Positions 1 to 12,804 are shown, counted from the stretch's first letter. The stretch is DNA of 64,000 bases from Lepiota brunneoincarnata (GCA_023014365.1 JAEBUN010000001.1:3100001-3164000), one strand, 5' to 3'. Numbers and translations: made by a program. The notes: generated from the sequence alone by a model not told the origin.

Positions 1-942
1 CTCTGGAGCTATCTTCGTAATCCAGAGGATCAGACACCGTGCGTTCGGCTCGTTTACAGACGTTGTGCAAGTATAAAGCTGCGAGAGTCCTTGGCCCCAG
101 AAGTTCAAGCGACTTCCTCTCTTTCGCATCCTCTTCAATATCTCTGGGTGCGCGGCTTCCGTGAAGCTAGTGTTGTCCCCATAGCGGCAGGCCTTGTTGG
201 TCCATCTCTCTATCGGAGAGTCTCTCCCCCTGGTTGCTGGATGCGCTGAACTGGTTTCCCTACGCAAAGGGAATGCCGCACTCCCCGTCTTGCAAGTCCC
301 CATCATCACTGTGGCACGAAGTGCCGACATGCAAACTGATGCACTGGATGGTTTGGCTGACGGCTACCGGCTGTGGCCCCCTTCGCATGATGCCCAGTGC
401 GCGTGGTCTTCTTCGATTTCGACGAGCGTCGGGCCAGGTTTCTTGCGATGGATGGCTGCATCCGTTACCCCGAGGTTGAAGCGTCCTCCTGCGCGGTTTG
501 GGGGCCCTTTTTCGTGCTCTCTTGCTTTTTTTCCCCCGCTTGTTACTACTCGATCCCGTTCTCGTCTGACCGAACACCGCTGGAAATCACCAGATTTTTC
601 TCCCCAGAGATATAGATATCGTCAGAGACGCAGGGCTGTGGTGCCCGCATAATGGTAGGGTAAGCAAGGTTAGACAATTTTCTTCGGTATCCTTCCAGCA
701 TTCATTGACCTTCTTTCTTCAGATTAGCCCCGAAGAGGTTGCTGACAGCTAATCATGGCCCTGAACCGACAACATGGTGCACTATTATGCTCCTTAACGG
801 CCTGGGACCCGAGGTGCGAGCACTAGATTGGCTCGAGAGCATACTCGTTGACCAACCTTGCTTGGGCATTCAAATCAACAGCTTGTTGCCCCGTTCATTC
901 TTCTGGTTCCTCATAGATGAGTTTCAAGCCCAAAGTTCTTAA
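1..942 (+). other. Possible exons of an unidentified gene entering from the left edge
   Basis: Several open stretches on the plus strand read like protein but do not join into one frame by eye. One runs from the left edge to about 252, one covers 194-652, one starts near 397 and reads RVVFFDFDERRARFLAMDG, and the last (about 722-942) ends EFQAQSS and stops at 940-942. A plausible acceptor (cttcttcag) ends at 721. No family is recognised and no start codon can be chosen because the 5' end is outside the window. It may be the 3' part of a multi-exon gene or chance open sequence. Confidence 0.22.
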
Positions 943-1595
943 TAACGATTGCTTACCCATCTACAAGGACTCTGTGCTTGTGTGTCTCCCAAGCAAATAT
1001 CTAACCAGTCGCCCGGCTGCTGCATCTTGAGCGCACTGCGAATCTGCAAAAAATTGTTGAACTGCACACCGTAACTCCGCCGAATCGACCATTCGCCGCA
1101 CGGAAATTCCACCAGAGGACTCTCGACATTGTTGGCTGCCTTACCGGTTAGGAGAATCGGGGCCAGAGACTCGACATTGCACGGATGCTCGCTGGAATAG
1201 TAAAGAGGGATGGGGTGTGATAGCAACCGGCCAAGATTGTTTTGAAGCTGAGGGGATGAAGTCTCTTGGATTTGGTAGATTTGGTCCAGAGTGGCGGTTT
1301 ATCACTTTGTTCTCTGATTCTGTTATGTTTATTTGCTTTCTCCCTCGCCTCCCATCACAGATCTGGGCCCAGCCAATTGTTTTCTTTTAAGGATTTTGAC
1401 ACGGATTTTTCGGCACTTATGTCCCAAGCACCTGGGATTGGGGATATCATCACGTGGGGCATCTCTTCAGAACATTTCACGGTTGTTTCTTACGTGTGTA
1501 ATTAACTATACTTGCGAAATTGTTGTCGAAATCCCAAAAGCAAGTTGTAAACAAGTACAGGGAACAAAGAATGCAATACGATAACAAGGGATAGG
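943..1595. other. Intergenic, downstream of CAF1
   Basis: No gene is supported here. A 288-nt open frame on the minus strand (939-1226) has no recognisable family and no clear partner exons. The rest is AT-rich sequence that probably includes the 3' untranslated region and polyadenylation signals of CAF1, which ends at 1596. Confidence 0.4.
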
Positions 1596-2897
1596 CTATC
1601 TACCACCGACTAACGAAGTACGCATATAGGGGCCATTCGTACTCATATGATTTGTGTACGCTCCGGGAGACATGGCGGAAAGAGCCTGCAGGGGGGTCAT
1701 GCCCATACCCACGCTCTGTCCTTGTTGGGGACCTCCCACAGGACCCGGTGTTTGGTTGTGAAGGTCCCTGATTGAACTGCGATCATCGCGTTCGGCGATC
1801 GTCGCCCCGCCTCGCGAAGGGTCTGTAAGGCCGTTGGTGACAGAAAATGTTTGGCCAAGTCCATACAGCTTCCCCGAGTACTCCTCGTCATCAATCTGGT
1901 CGTTGAAATATACCTCTTTCAGTTTGAAGAAGGTCTGCGATGTAAGAAGCGAGTCTGAGCCGGCTTGGTGCGATGCGCCGTGTCGTATGACCTAAAGGGA
2001 AGCGACAAATAATTGAAAAGGTAAGCCCCACGTCAAATCCGCAATCAAACTCGATAACGTACGCCAAGATCGTCTGCGACATCCTGGAGGCCTCCTTTTA
2101 GCTGTTTACACGACCGCATCAGGAACTTGATGTCATAAACTGTGGGAAACCAGGTGTGCAGGAGAGAGAAAAAGTCGTCTTCAGTTGTTGGGAGAGATTC
2201 TGCAGTGAGGAGCTTGATAAAGTAGCCGAAAGTCATACCCACTATAGGATAGAGATACATGCTCCATTGTCAGAAGACGGGGTTTAATCGAGGGTTTGTA
2301 GGCGCGCGTACCTATGGAACGATATCCACTTCGTATCAGGTGTTAGAACCAATCCCGAGGTAATCATGAGCTCCGCGAAATCGTTCGGCGGAATTCCGTA
2401 CTCTGCATGTTGCTGAAGATCTAGTCCAGACTTTTGCAGCAAGTCAATAGAATCTGGTGCAAACATGTCATCTCTATCAATCGGAGTGAACAATGAACAA
2501 AGGCGGGCAAAAGGCGTTTTACGCACTCGATGTTAAACCTGAAGTTGAACTGCCATGTTCCGCACTCCTCAGGCTGATTCCCATCCTCATTTGCCAGTGT
2601 AATCCCAACCTGGATGATCTTTAGCAGGTCCACATTGCACCGCATCGTCTGGTAATGGTAGTCTGAGGATGTCTTGAACGTTCCTATTGGCCGAGCAACA
2701 ACTCCGGGAAATTCGGTGTCCTATATATCATGAAACACCAAGTCAGTCGACCGAAGGCCGAGTGCAAGGATTTGAAGCAGACGCACCATTGCGACATAGG
2801 GATATTCATCAATCACTTCCCGGATTTTTTGCATCTCGATGTCGAGGTTGGTTGACCATACATCTCTCATCTCCGGTCCATCATTTCTAGAAGCCAT
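1596..2897 (-). CDS. CAF1: CCR4-NOT complex deadenylase CAF1 (POP2/CNOT7 family)
   Basis: This is the catalytic DEDD-type 3'-5' exoribonuclease of the CCR4-NOT complex, which shortens mRNA poly(A) tails. The chosen ATG (2895-2897) opens [14 protein letters not shown] and leads to the first catalytic motif DTEFPG at residues 38-43. The first intron splits the Met-Asp junction just before that motif. Later exons read [41 protein letters not shown] and [11 protein letters not shown], then a family-typical AGSDSLLT segment and a short Gly/Pro/Gln-rich tail ending in TAG at 1596-1598. At least four introns are present. One oddity: the YDFGY motif, which holds a catalytic Asp, reads in frame only if one A of the AAA at 2229-2231 (T on the coding strand) is dropped. 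Because the gene is strongly conserved, a consensus error is more likely than loss of function. Confidence 0.95.
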
Positions 2898-3755
2898 CGG
2901 TGGCTTAAACGAAAGGAAAAGCGAGCCTTTTGCGCTGGCTGTTGTGAAAGTAGTGGAGGGATCAGAATGATATTATGTAATAGTAGACCCTGACGAAGAC
3001 AGGCAGTGCCGCATTTATAAGCGTAGCATTCGCAACAAAACATATCCCTGTGGACACCACCACAAGAAAACGCAGCCGCGGCCTTAGTGTGTCCTCAGGA
3101 ACAAACCTGTGGCTGGTCTTTTTTTGACAGTCCAAACCCTCAACGCCGAACGTTGGGCATTGGACATTGATTGTGACATACAGCGCTGTTTGGTCCTCTA
3201 GCCGCGCAGATCGCCTGATATTATTTCATTAATGTATGATCCTTTACGAATGACCATGCGAAAACTCGTGCCAACCCTCGATTTGCACGACTGATGAATG
3301 AAAGCAGGATTGTGGTGCTTGCAGCTGTTTCATACAAGAAAGTTTAAATATGGCGTTTCACGCTTGTGACACGATAAAAACCACTCCTCCGTGCAAGGGG
3401 AGGCAGAGATTCAACGTAGCCACCACAGCAATCCCAGGGCAGAATCCAGCAGAACCAGATCGCTCGAGGATAAAGAGGCACGAGGTATGGGATTCCCTGG
3501 TCGAACCAACTTATCGGTCCCTGTGCAGCACAAGAGGGACGGTTCTGGCAGCCGCCAATGTTGGTGACTCGCTCTTCCTATAGTAAGTAGACCTGGCAAA
3601 CGCCACGAATTGCCTCAATCTCGGCTCTATCCCAATGCCCATCCCTGTTTCGAACGATTCTGAAATGTACGAACTCTCAGGGGGTATCCGAGTACCAACT
3701 GGGTTCAACTTGTTTATGGAAGCCATGTCTCTAGTCAAGCAACGTCCTCGATAGA
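2898..3755. other. Intergenic: CAF1 promoter and F-box gene 3' flank
   Basis: This stretch lies upstream of CAF1 and downstream of the F-box gene. Short open frames near 3350-3600 show no family resemblance on either strand and overlap one another, so I treat them as chance. No repeat or RNA gene is visible. Confidence 0.4.
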
Positions 3756-5469
3756 CTATGCATCTCCCTTGCACAAATAATCTAAGACTACAATTGACTG
3801 GAAGCCCTGTCCCATTTCAGGAGCTGGTTCAGATACCAAGAGAGCTGTACCCCCAAAAGGATCAAAATCCATGAAACACAGCCTTTCGACACTCTCATCC
3901 ACCCAGGGAGCCAAATCCATTCTGGTCAGATTCAAATGGTCAATTGTCTTGCCCATCTCCGAGTTGAGACCCTCTACACGCAACAGCTGGTAGTTGATAT
4001 TTCGCAGCTTGGGGCGATAATCAGTTCCCAGAGTTTCGTAGACGTTTCTGCAAGATAGAACTCCTAGCATACATTCAGCTTCGGATGAAGGCATAGGTAG
4101 TATGGTTCCTCCCGCGTGGAACCCCTGTGTTTCTTTGGATTGCGTTTCCAACACCCAGTCACTCCCTGAGTTCTCGAGGGAGAGGAAATAAATCTTTGTC
4201 ATCTTGTCATCGGGAACACCAGCCCTGACGCCAACGATTGTAAATGAAGGAGGGTTAGCTCGATAGAGGACCTGATAGGACCTCCAGAGTGGCGGCTCAA
4301 GCGGCAACTTGCCGCTGGCAATGGCTCGAAGTGGGATCGGAGTGGCCTGGGCCGACTTTAACTCTTCTTCCTCGGCACTAGGGACGAGCAAAAATGCAAA
4401 AGTCGCTGCCAGAGTTGATTATTAAGAGAAGGTGTGTGTTGGAGGCATGAATCTCTTTCCCCCAGAATCTTTCCAAAGTAGGCGGGAGCGGGGGCACCAA
4501 CTTTCGTACCAATGCTTCAGTAGATGTGTCAGCTTCGCAACAGAAACAATGACGCACTCGATACTGAGAAACGGCTTTCGTTTGCAAGTCCAGGATGTTC
4601 ACATCAATCTCGTATTCCAAGTCTGGGCTATAGGGGTAGATGGCAACATAATGACCTTTGATGGTCACGTATTCGATAGGGCGTGCCTGGGGATTGACCG
4701 CAACCTGCGAGCAAGTCGATATATAAGGCCTTGAATCGTCACCATCGATTTTGATTTCCACTAGTTGCCTGTGACTTGGCTTTCAGCAAAGAACTAAGCT
4801 ACTGGGATCTGAGCATACAATGCACTTACGCATCTGTGTCAGTGTCATTGGAATTCAAATAGCTGATCAAATAAAAGGTGCCCGAATCGTGATCCATATA
4901 GTGTAGATGTCGACCATTTGTCGCCGCATCCCAGACAGGGTTCCAATACGTTGGAATCACATATTCAAAGACGGCGTTCCCGTCCCCGACGCTGGACACA
5001 TTTCTTTTGGGGACCCATTGGTAGGTGTCGGGCCCGCCCCACTGCCGTAGGAAAACAACATATTCTCCCATAACGACCAAAGGTTTCCGCCAATGATCCG
5101 GATTTTTCAAGCGATACACACGAGGCGGTGGGGCACATATCCCGTTAGTCCCGGTCCATATCCTCTCCAGTTTCTCAGCTCGAGCCATAGCCATCCCGAG
5201 TTCTGAAAGACGTTGTTTGCTTGGGTCCATGGTTGGTCGAAGCATATGTCGAGTTCGGTTGAAGATAGTGATCCATACATGTCTGACCCATGTCAGTTGA
5301 TTCAACTTGCGACAGACCTATTCAGCGGCACCATCATGAACCGGATTGCGTAGCTGGAAGTCTGGGGAGGGGAAGAGCTCACCTGTCTACACGAGAGGAC
5401 CGACAATGCTGGAAGTAAGCCCAAGGCTTCAGTTAAAACATCATCCGGGAGATCCAGTAACGAAGTCAT
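3756..5469 (-). CDS. F-box domain protein
   Basis: The start at 5467-5469 opens MTSLLDLPDDVLTEALGLL, and after a short intron (about 5315-5380) continues RQVCRKLNQLTWVRHVW. This is a clear N-terminal F-box (residues about 3-45), the segment that binds Skp1 in SCF ubiquitin ligases. The remaining ~450 residues hold no repeat I can name and resemble the unclassified C-terminal regions of Agaricomycete F-box proteins. A second intron lies near 4760-4830. Between the exon ending near 4395 and the next open stretch the frame changes by one base. Dropping one A of the five at 4390-4394 joins them smoothly, but a rare intron or a true frameshift cannot be excluded. The stop is at 3756-3758. Substrate and regulation are unknown. 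Confidence 0.75.
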
Positions 5470-6065
5470 TGCGAGTTGAATATCGTAGTCGCGGCCAGTT
5501 ATATAAGATCATAATGATCATTGGAACGTGGGGACGCATCAGGGTCCAATATTTATTGGATATCTGATTCGACATAAACCAGCAGAAGCTGGACGGAGTC
5601 ATAGATGAGTATCGGGTGGGACCAAGAATCACGGAAACAAGGTTCGATACAAGAGACGAAGATCCACTCAATTGGTGCGTCGCCCAGGATTTAGTCACCC
5701 TGGTGAGGTGATGATAATATAATTTGCTAGCTATGGTTGTCATGACAATGCATTTCTCCTGTGTATGCGCCGATGCACTATTCCAGGTATAAACATGGCT
5801 GAAGATACTTTAAAGCCCACCAAGTCCAACACGATGATTGACGGAGATGGCAATTGAGAATTGGCTAGGGCATTGGCTGCGACCGCAGAAGAACCCCTGC
5901 CAGAACACGGCCCAGAACCAACAAACCAATGGGTCCCTTGCCCATTTCTCTATAGACACGAATTAGTAGTGTAAGGCTGCCTACTTATACACCACGGTGT
6001 ATGTAACCAAGTGACGTTCACACTGAAGACCGTCAAGTATATAAGGTATACACACACAGGGGTTC
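5470..6065. other. Intergenic: F-box gene promoter
   Basis: No gene is supported. This region is upstream of the F-box gene and downstream of PWP1. Open frames here, such as minus 5441-5743, overlap the F-box start region in another frame and have no family resemblance. Confidence 0.4.
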
Positions 6066-8062
6066 CTAATCGTCCTCATTGGCTGAACTCTCCTCGTCGT
6101 CGCTCTGCACCCCAATCACACCTCCACTTCCACCATCCTTCTCCTTGACAGTCCTGCCCGCGTCGCGGAGTTTGTCCCCAAACACCTTACGCACCCCAAA
6201 GTTAGCTCCAATATCCCATATCTGCAGCTTGGCCTTGGAACCAGCAGCAGCAAGTGTAAGAGGGTCGTCAGGGGACCATGTTGTCGAGAAAACTTTGCCC
6301 TGCACTCAATTGAGCACAATAATCCCAAAGACATGACTGAAGAAGATACACATACCACTCCCAGATCTCGAGAGGTAACAAGGCTGACATTGCGTTTACC
6401 AGTGTCTTCACCATCCCCTATGTTCCACACTTTGACTAGCCTGTCTGCGCCGCCTGTCACGATGCAGCCTTTGATGTGTGGGTTGATGTCAACCGAAGAC
6501 GCCGCGCCGTCGTGCGCAGAGAGTGTGAACCGGGCTGGCGATGGTTGGTCAAGGTTGGACGGGAGGGTTCGGGCATCAAAGTTGAGGACAAGTCCATTTT
6601 CCAAAGAGACCTGTGGAGATTGTCAGAGGCCGAAATATCAGAGGAAATGCATTGAGTAACGTGCGTAGAAGCCGAAATTCTCCCATGGGTCCCATCGAAG
6701 AGCTTCGACGTCACTGCCAAGTGCAGCACCAACACCTGCTTCGGGGGCCCTCGAGTCAAACGTCCGCACTGTACGATCGAAGCTCCCCGTCAACAACACA
6801 CTAGGCTCCTTGTCATTCCATTGTATAGCTTGTACTTTGTCTTTATGCACATCGAAACTTCGAATTGCGCCTGACCCCTCACCCGTAGCCGTAGGATCTC
6901 TCCCAAGGTCCCAAAGTTTTACTGTACGATCTGCGCTACAGCTGGCGAGGAGGTTGCGTTGGGATTTGTTATGGCTGAGCCCGAGGACCGCGTCAACATG
7001 GTATGCCTTTTCGATCGTCCGGTGTTTCTGTTTCTTGCGTTTTTTTTTGCCTGTGCCAAGTGGCGCAGGTACGTGCGCTTTCGTTTCGTCTGGCCTCCCT
7101 AGTACTGATGTAGGATACATAGCGTCAATGATGTCTAGGGACCAAATCTCGATCTCGGGGTCCAATGTACCAACAGCAATGAAGTTTCCGAACCCAGGTG
7201 CAACACCCGCAGAGGTGGAGGTGGTGGGTGGAAAATCGAGCCATTCGAGGCAGAGAGGAAAGTTGGGGAGCATGAGGTCGTGATGGATGTAAAGATTTTC
7301 TCGAGATTCATCATAGACATAGATCTCGAGCTGGGAGATGTCGTCTTCGGTTTTGGCAGCTATGAGAAGGTTGTCGGTTGGGTAGATTTCCAGGTCTTCC
7401 CGCTCATCGTCTTCGTCTTCCTTGGGGTGGGACATGCATCAGCGAATTGAATCTTTTGAAGGATTGGAAAGGAAACGACGTACATCTTTGAGAGTTATAT
7501 ACGGGTCATCCTGGTTGTCTTTATAGTAGGTTAGACCTTTGATGTTACTGAAAGGTCCTAGTGCTGATTGCCGGGTGTTAAAACGGGTGTTATATATAAC
7601 AGCAGACGTACTGGAGGATTTTGGATCATCGTCATAATCATCGAGATTGTATTTTGACAAGTCATTTGGTTCGGTTTTTTTAGGCACGCCAGGATCGACG
7701 TCCATAGCGCTATCGTCCTCACTGTTCACGAAGGAAGTCCATCAAGGCTCACACTACGAATAAAGACAAACTCACTCGACCCAGTTGGACTCATCATCCT
7801 CGTCATCCACCATACGTCCCCGTTCTTCGTCTATGACAGCATCAGTGTCGCCTGCCTCCTCCTCGTCGTCGTCGTCAGCACCTTTACCCATCTCCTGGGC
7901 CGCTTTGTGTGCTCGCTCGAGCTCTAGACGGGCATCTTCAAGTTTGATGCGGGCGAGTGCGCCGACGCGCTGGAGCTCATCGTCGTCGAGAACGTATTTT
8001 TGTGGGTGCTGAAGAGCGACGCCGCGCTTTACCCAGGCAACAGCGGAGATGAGGTTGCTCAT
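6066..8062 (-). CDS. PWP1: PWP1 WD40-repeat protein (periodic tryptophan protein 1)
   Basis: PWP1 is a conserved nucleolar WD40 protein needed for 60S ribosomal subunit assembly. The start at 8060-8062 gives MSNLISAVAWVKRGVALQHP, the usual family opening. An acidic linker follows (DDDDEEEAGD, DDEDDESN), then GPFSNIKGLTYY and a WD40 propeller with visible repeats (LLASCSADRTVKLWDLG, VLLTGSFDRTVRTFDSR, CIVTGGADRLVKVWNIG, LQIWDIGANFGVRKVFG). It ends SANEDD with the stop at 6066-6068. Five or so introns are placed by frame. One, within the acidic N-terminal part, has donor gtacgt near 7611. Another (6611-6664) keeps the reading WENFGFY/VSLENGLVL only with a GC donor, so it looks like a GC-AG intron. 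The gene is single-copy here, and the context says nothing further about regulation. Confidence 0.95.
6611..6664 (-). other. Candidate GC-AG intron in PWP1
   Basis: With donor gcacgt and acceptor cacag this 54-nt intron joins FGFY to VSLENGL in frame. The nearby GT (two bases further in) would shift the frame. The assignment rests on reading-frame continuity and the family sequence only. Confidence 0.5.
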
Positions 8063-9173
8063 GGATTTTGGATCTCGGCTTGATCATCTTTTTTTTCGGG
8101 TTAATTGGGTCACGTGACCGATTCCCGCTGAATTGTAATAAGGAACACTGAGAGGTACTGCGGGCGATAACCTACTGCACCGGCTACCGGTCAAGCACTT
8201 GGGATAACTATGTGAAAAAAACGTATAAATGGTGTCCAGTTGAGGAAAATCTCACGCCCAACCGGTGGGAAGAGGTGGACCACCACTGAAGATGTATTAG
8301 TCCGCCGGGGCAGCTGGATCACTCGCACTAATTCGCATGATGACTCTACATAGAAAGCAACCGAACACTTCGCGATTGCGGGTTCGACTTGCGGTTTATA
8401 AGGCAGGCAAGAGCTCCACGGGCGGTATGCGTTCATTTGAATTACCCTTGGTGCTAAAACTCTTGGTTACGCATTGCACCATTGGACTGATGTGACGATC
8501 GAATGATGAGAAGTGTCGCATAACACGATGAATCTCATCACGATGTGCAAGGTTTTCCACAGAGAGGCTCTGTGAATTTGTGGTGGCTGAAGGTGAACGT
8601 AATCAAACAGGGCTGGGTGGCTGAGGTGGCTGACGATCCAAATACACTGCGTGATGTTTATCATGAAGTGAATATAGGTGCTAATGTACAGTGGTTGTAC
8701 GTACAACGGTCGCAGGGTACACCGGAAGGCCTGAGGCCTGGTTAGAAAGGGGGGGCAGGTGGATCGAAGCCAAAGTCATAAGTGTGCTCAACCGAAAAGT
8801 GTTCCAAATGTCTGTCCTTTGCCTAGAGACACTCCTAGTCCAAAAAAGAAGATGCAGTATTTCGCACTATGTAAGGTATGTGACAGTACAATACGCAGTA
8901 GCAGAAAAGCTTCAATGCGAAATTGCCAAAGGTTGAGAAACATATGATGCTGAATCTATGGTGTACGTAGCAGCGGTGCATAACTAGATCCGAGAAAAAA
9001 TAAAAGTGTTGGTAGAGTATAAGGGAAGGCAGAGACAAAGAAAGGAGACCAGAACACAAAAAAACGCACGCGACCCCAAAAACAGAACACAGCATAGAGA
9101 GCCACGCGTGGAGGAGACAAGATGAAAAGGACATCGATCGAGGAGGAAAAGGCCGAGAAAGTCAGAATCAGAA
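8063..9173. other. Intergenic between PWP1 and Zn2Cys6 regulator A
   Basis: No gene is supported over about 1.1 kb. The PWP1 start has a purine/T-rich leader just upstream. Open frames on both strands in 8190-9170 are short and hydrophobic or low-complexity and resemble no family. Position 8700-9170 is probably the 3' flank of regulator A. Confidence 0.4.
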
Positions 9174-12100
9174 TCAGAACCATGCCATATAACTCGTCTC
9201 CTCCAAATCCGCCGTTAGTGCCCCGTAGTCAAAGTTAAACTTTTCATCTTCCGCAATCCTGGGCGACAATGGTACAAAAGGGGTTTGTTGCGCACCCTGA
9301 CCCCGATTTCCACTCCCGTGTCCGTGCCCATGACCCCGGCCTGCGAGCATCGACACCGGTGCTGCGGGGCTGGACCGATCGTCTGCACCAACATCCACGC
9401 TTGAGAAGCGATATATATCGGGGAGGGACTCTGGGAGCATCTTCAACGGCCTGTTGCTCAAACTCGTGCTGTGTACGCTAGAAAATAGCTTGGTATTGGT
9501 GCTGGAGTGAGAAGAACTAGATGAGGCTGAAGACGCGGGTCGACCACGGATGACAGGCGCCGTTAGCCGCATTCGTTCGGCATGCTCACAGAGGCTATGG
9601 TGTGCTTGTTGAAATGAGGGTGGGAGGACGACAGGATAGGGATTCCCTGCTGGCGCGACCGTCGACGAAGGTGCGTTTTGCCGGAGAATGAATTGACATT
9701 TTTCAGTGAGTTTGGTTAGTTGGGGCTGTTGGTCAAATGGAGAATTAGTTTTTGGGATTGCCAGCGGTGGAAGGGGGAGGGGGAGGGGGGGGGGAGGAAC
9801 AAACCAGGACTTTCGTACTGAACGGCAAGTTTGCCTCAGCATTCCTAAACAACTGACATACCCTCTCCAGGTCCTGCAGCGCATACGTCGCGAGTGGGCT
9901 CATTGGTGCACGGGAAATGAAAAGCGACAGCATGACCTGCATCCCAGGATCACGATTGGGTCATCGTGTAGGCAGCAATAAAAGTGACTCACAGCAGCCG
10001 AAAAAACATTAAACCAAAAGTGCAAAAATCTCGCGCTTAGCTGTTTTTCTTGCTCATACAACATCTCCACCGCTCCGATCAAATTTAGAGCGCTAAGATA
10101 TGTCGCAAGCACCGATGGCGCGCAAAGATGATTCATATCAAACGGCTCTGGGCTATTCATCGCCTTCGTGAAATACCGTCTGTGCAACTGCAATAGAGCT
10201 GAAACGCCCCTCAAAGTGAGCATGAATGCATGATACAAAAGGTGAATGACGCACCAATTTCACGTCCCATCGTGACTAATGCCCTCTGCATTGCAAGATA
10301 CCTTGGCACCGTATCCCGCACATTCCGCTCGCCCAAGAGCGAAGGAATTCTGAAATCCCGCACGGATCGGTCGAGAAAGAGTATATGGCTATATTCAGGC
10401 GCTTTGGGGTTCGCCACGGCCTCAAGAATTGGCGTCAAGCATTGAATAAAAAAGTTATTTTTCCATTCGTGGTCTATTCGTCAGTGACAAGAGTCATTAC
10501 AGTTTCGAGTTGCGAGAACACGTTTTGAAAATTGACGGATTGGTTGGTCGGTGGACAAAGTCACGAGGACAAGGTGGTGGGTACATGGTATGATAAAGAG
10601 CGAGGTTCGTGGATTATTTGTGTGAACCGAGCATGATTGATCCGCAAGTCGAAGATCCGATCGACGTTGAGAAAAAGGTCGAGATAACTGAATATCATAA
10701 ACCGAAGCAGGGAACAAACCACTCACAAACAATCTCCTTCTTGGGTACGTAGATACCCACACCAGTGTATGACGGGGGTTGCGTATCCACATGAGTCAAG
10801 CATATCGAGGGCGGGCGGCCGAGTGAGAGCGACTAAAGCCAAGGGTTCCCACGTCGAGGACAGAAGCGGAATATAACAATTAGTTTTGTTTACAACTTGC
10901 AACTGCTCTCACCATGCGGCAGTCCATATTAAGCAATTCCCAGAATATCGCTCGGCGCCGCTCGTGTTCTTCTGGAATGAGTTTCGAGCTGCGCGTGGTA
11001 TCGCGGTCTGTAGGATTTCTCATTGAGTTGTGGCTTTCATGAGAGATTAAACAGAAAGGCGTACGCAGAGCCAACTGGTTTGGTACACGATGTCAGGCAT
11101 ACAGTGAAAAGAAGCTAGTAGTTACTCACGCCTTGGGCAAGCTTTACGACAAATCCCATCAAATTCCACGCATACCCAACAGCTTTCTTGTTATCCGAAA
11201 ATATAAGGTGATAATAAATCATGAAAAACTATCCCAGGATGAGCCGTATGATTTGCAGCCGAGGCTTGAAATAGACAACGTACCAAGGCATGTAGCACAT
11301 CAAAGTCTGGTTCCTCCATCAACGGAATTTCGCAGACAGAGGCCCTCGCCAAATGATGGTACGCTTCCCCATGTAATGACCCCGCCGGCCTATTCAGGTC
11401 CACCAGTGATCCGATCGACAGTATCATCAAAAACAATGCAAGTCTCCGTGGGCTCAAATCCTCAATTGGAGTGGAGTAACAATAGTTTAACAAATTTGGG
11501 AGGAAGGTCTCCGACGTGTCTAGGTTATACCTGTACCCATAAGGATTAAGCGGTTAGTCGGTGGTGAACAAGGAAGAAAGAACAAAAAGGGTATAGGGGG
11601 TTAAGAATTTGCATATGTAATAATGACGTACTGCCATAGAGCGTTATTACGGGCTTCCGCGCAGATAAGCTGTGCTTCTTCACGAGGCGGGAGAGCATCT
11701 CGAATCCTCTTCCGGATGCTCAAATCAACTGTCCACGGGAATGGAAACGTTGCACTGAGTCGCAAGATGTCAGACGGGACTTCTGGGGGAGATGTTGTTC
11801 GTCGAGCGACAACCGAAGCTGAAGAATCACTCTCCGCTCCAGTGCTGGTGGATTTCGTCGATGACTGGTTGTTGAGGGACAAAGCAACCACGGATTCCCT
11901 CAGCCTTTCTTCTCCTTGCTGGTGGCTTTGTTTGGACACCTGTGAGTCGGATGGTGCGGATGGGAGTGGTGGAAGCTGCGTCGTTCCATAGAGTTCCTGG
12001 GAAGTTTTGATCTTGAGCAATTCCGGCGCCAGTAATGGGTGTGGTTGATTCGAACATCGTGCTTGGACTTGTTCTAAAGCCTCTTCGAGCTGTCGGACGC

Positions 12101-12804
12101 GGTCGCTGAGTTCAGAAATTTTGTCGTGCAGCTGTTCCGTATTCGCGAGGATGAACCTGAAATAGATCCCGAAGAATCATACAATCAGCCACTCAGGTTC
12201 ATTCAGGTATGGGAGCTGGGAAAATAATATTACCGACTCCCTCTTCCCGCTGTCAGGGCACCTGGTTAATCGTTAAATGAGTAAATGGGCGTCATGTGCG
12301 ATCAAGATACGTACCTTCGGGACAGAGACTCCCACAACCTCGTTTGACACACGACTTTCAAGCGATTAGGGTTGGTTCAAGGTTTGACATCGCGAACTTA
12401 CTTGACAAGGGAAAACGCGGTCGCACTGTGTTAGATGCCGTCAGTCATGCATGCCCGGAAATGTCGGTGGCGAGGTCTTGCCTTTAGCTTGAGTCTAAGC
12501 AAGGGGAGATGGCTGAGCGTGGATTTTATGAGGAGAAAATATATGGGTACCTTCGGCACTCTTTGCATGACAATTTGCGACTACGGTCGTCGCCCCTTGT
12601 TCGGGTCGTAGAGGATGGATTTGGTGCTATATTTGGTGTTGTCGCATTGTTCATATGTTGGACTACGCCGGCCATTGGCCGGTCGTCGCCTGGGGCAGTG
12701 GTAGGAAGGGTATCAGACGCGTGCAGATCAGTCTCAGGACCAGAATGTGAGCCTCTAGCCCTTTTGCTGGGGCGAGAAAGATATCCCGAGTCTGTCGGGA
12801 GCAT
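9174..12804 (-). CDS. Zn2Cys6 fungal-specific transcription factor A
   Basis: This is a binuclear zinc-cluster DNA-binding regulator. The chosen ATG (12802-12804) opens MLPTDSGYLSRPSKRARG. After splicing the zinc cluster reads CKECRRLKLKCDRVFPCQ then SCVKRGCGSLCPEGAL, giving C-x2-C-x6-C-x5-C-x2-C-x8-C. A heptad-rich linker follows (LHDKISELSDRVRQLEEALE), typical of dimerising zinc-cluster proteins. The middle part carries Fungal_trans-like segments (LSPRRLALFLMILSIGSLVD, RRRAIFWELLNMDCRM, LSLGRPPSICL). The C-terminal region is Pro/Ser/His-Gly rich and ends ADLEETSYMAWF, with TGA at 9174-9176. Many introns are present; the cluster contains a 13-nt microexon followed by a GC-AG intron. It is a paralog of the regulator at 14781-18553, with MED21 between them. 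Target genes are unknown. Confidence 0.88.
12426..12481 (-). other. GC-AG intron in regulator A
   Basis: The donor is AAG|GCAAGA, the classic GC-donor context, and the acceptor is AACACAG. Removing the 56 nt joins the LKLK codons to CDRVFPCQ and completes the zinc cluster. In paralog B the intron at the same codon has an ordinary GT donor (AAG|gttcgt). Confidence 0.8.
12482..12494 (-). other. 13-nt microexon in the zinc cluster of regulator A
   Basis: Between the intron that follows CKECRR and the GC-AG intron lies an exon of only 13 nt. It supplies the last base of an Arg codon plus the codons for LKLK. The flanking splice sites (cttgcttag before, gcaaga after) and the invariant cluster spacing support it. 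Confidence 0.8.

Noticed and set aside
939..1226. 288-nt open frame on the minus strand (95 codons)
   Set aside because: No family resemblance, no convincing exon partners and no clear start context. It may be chance or an unknown small gene.
6079..7283. Several long plus-strand open frames over PWP1
   Set aside because: They are antisense shadows of the PWP1 exons.
8835..9134. Hydrophobic minus-strand open frame downstream of regulator A
   Set aside because: It lies in probable 3' flank, is biased by CT-rich sequence and overlaps other frames.
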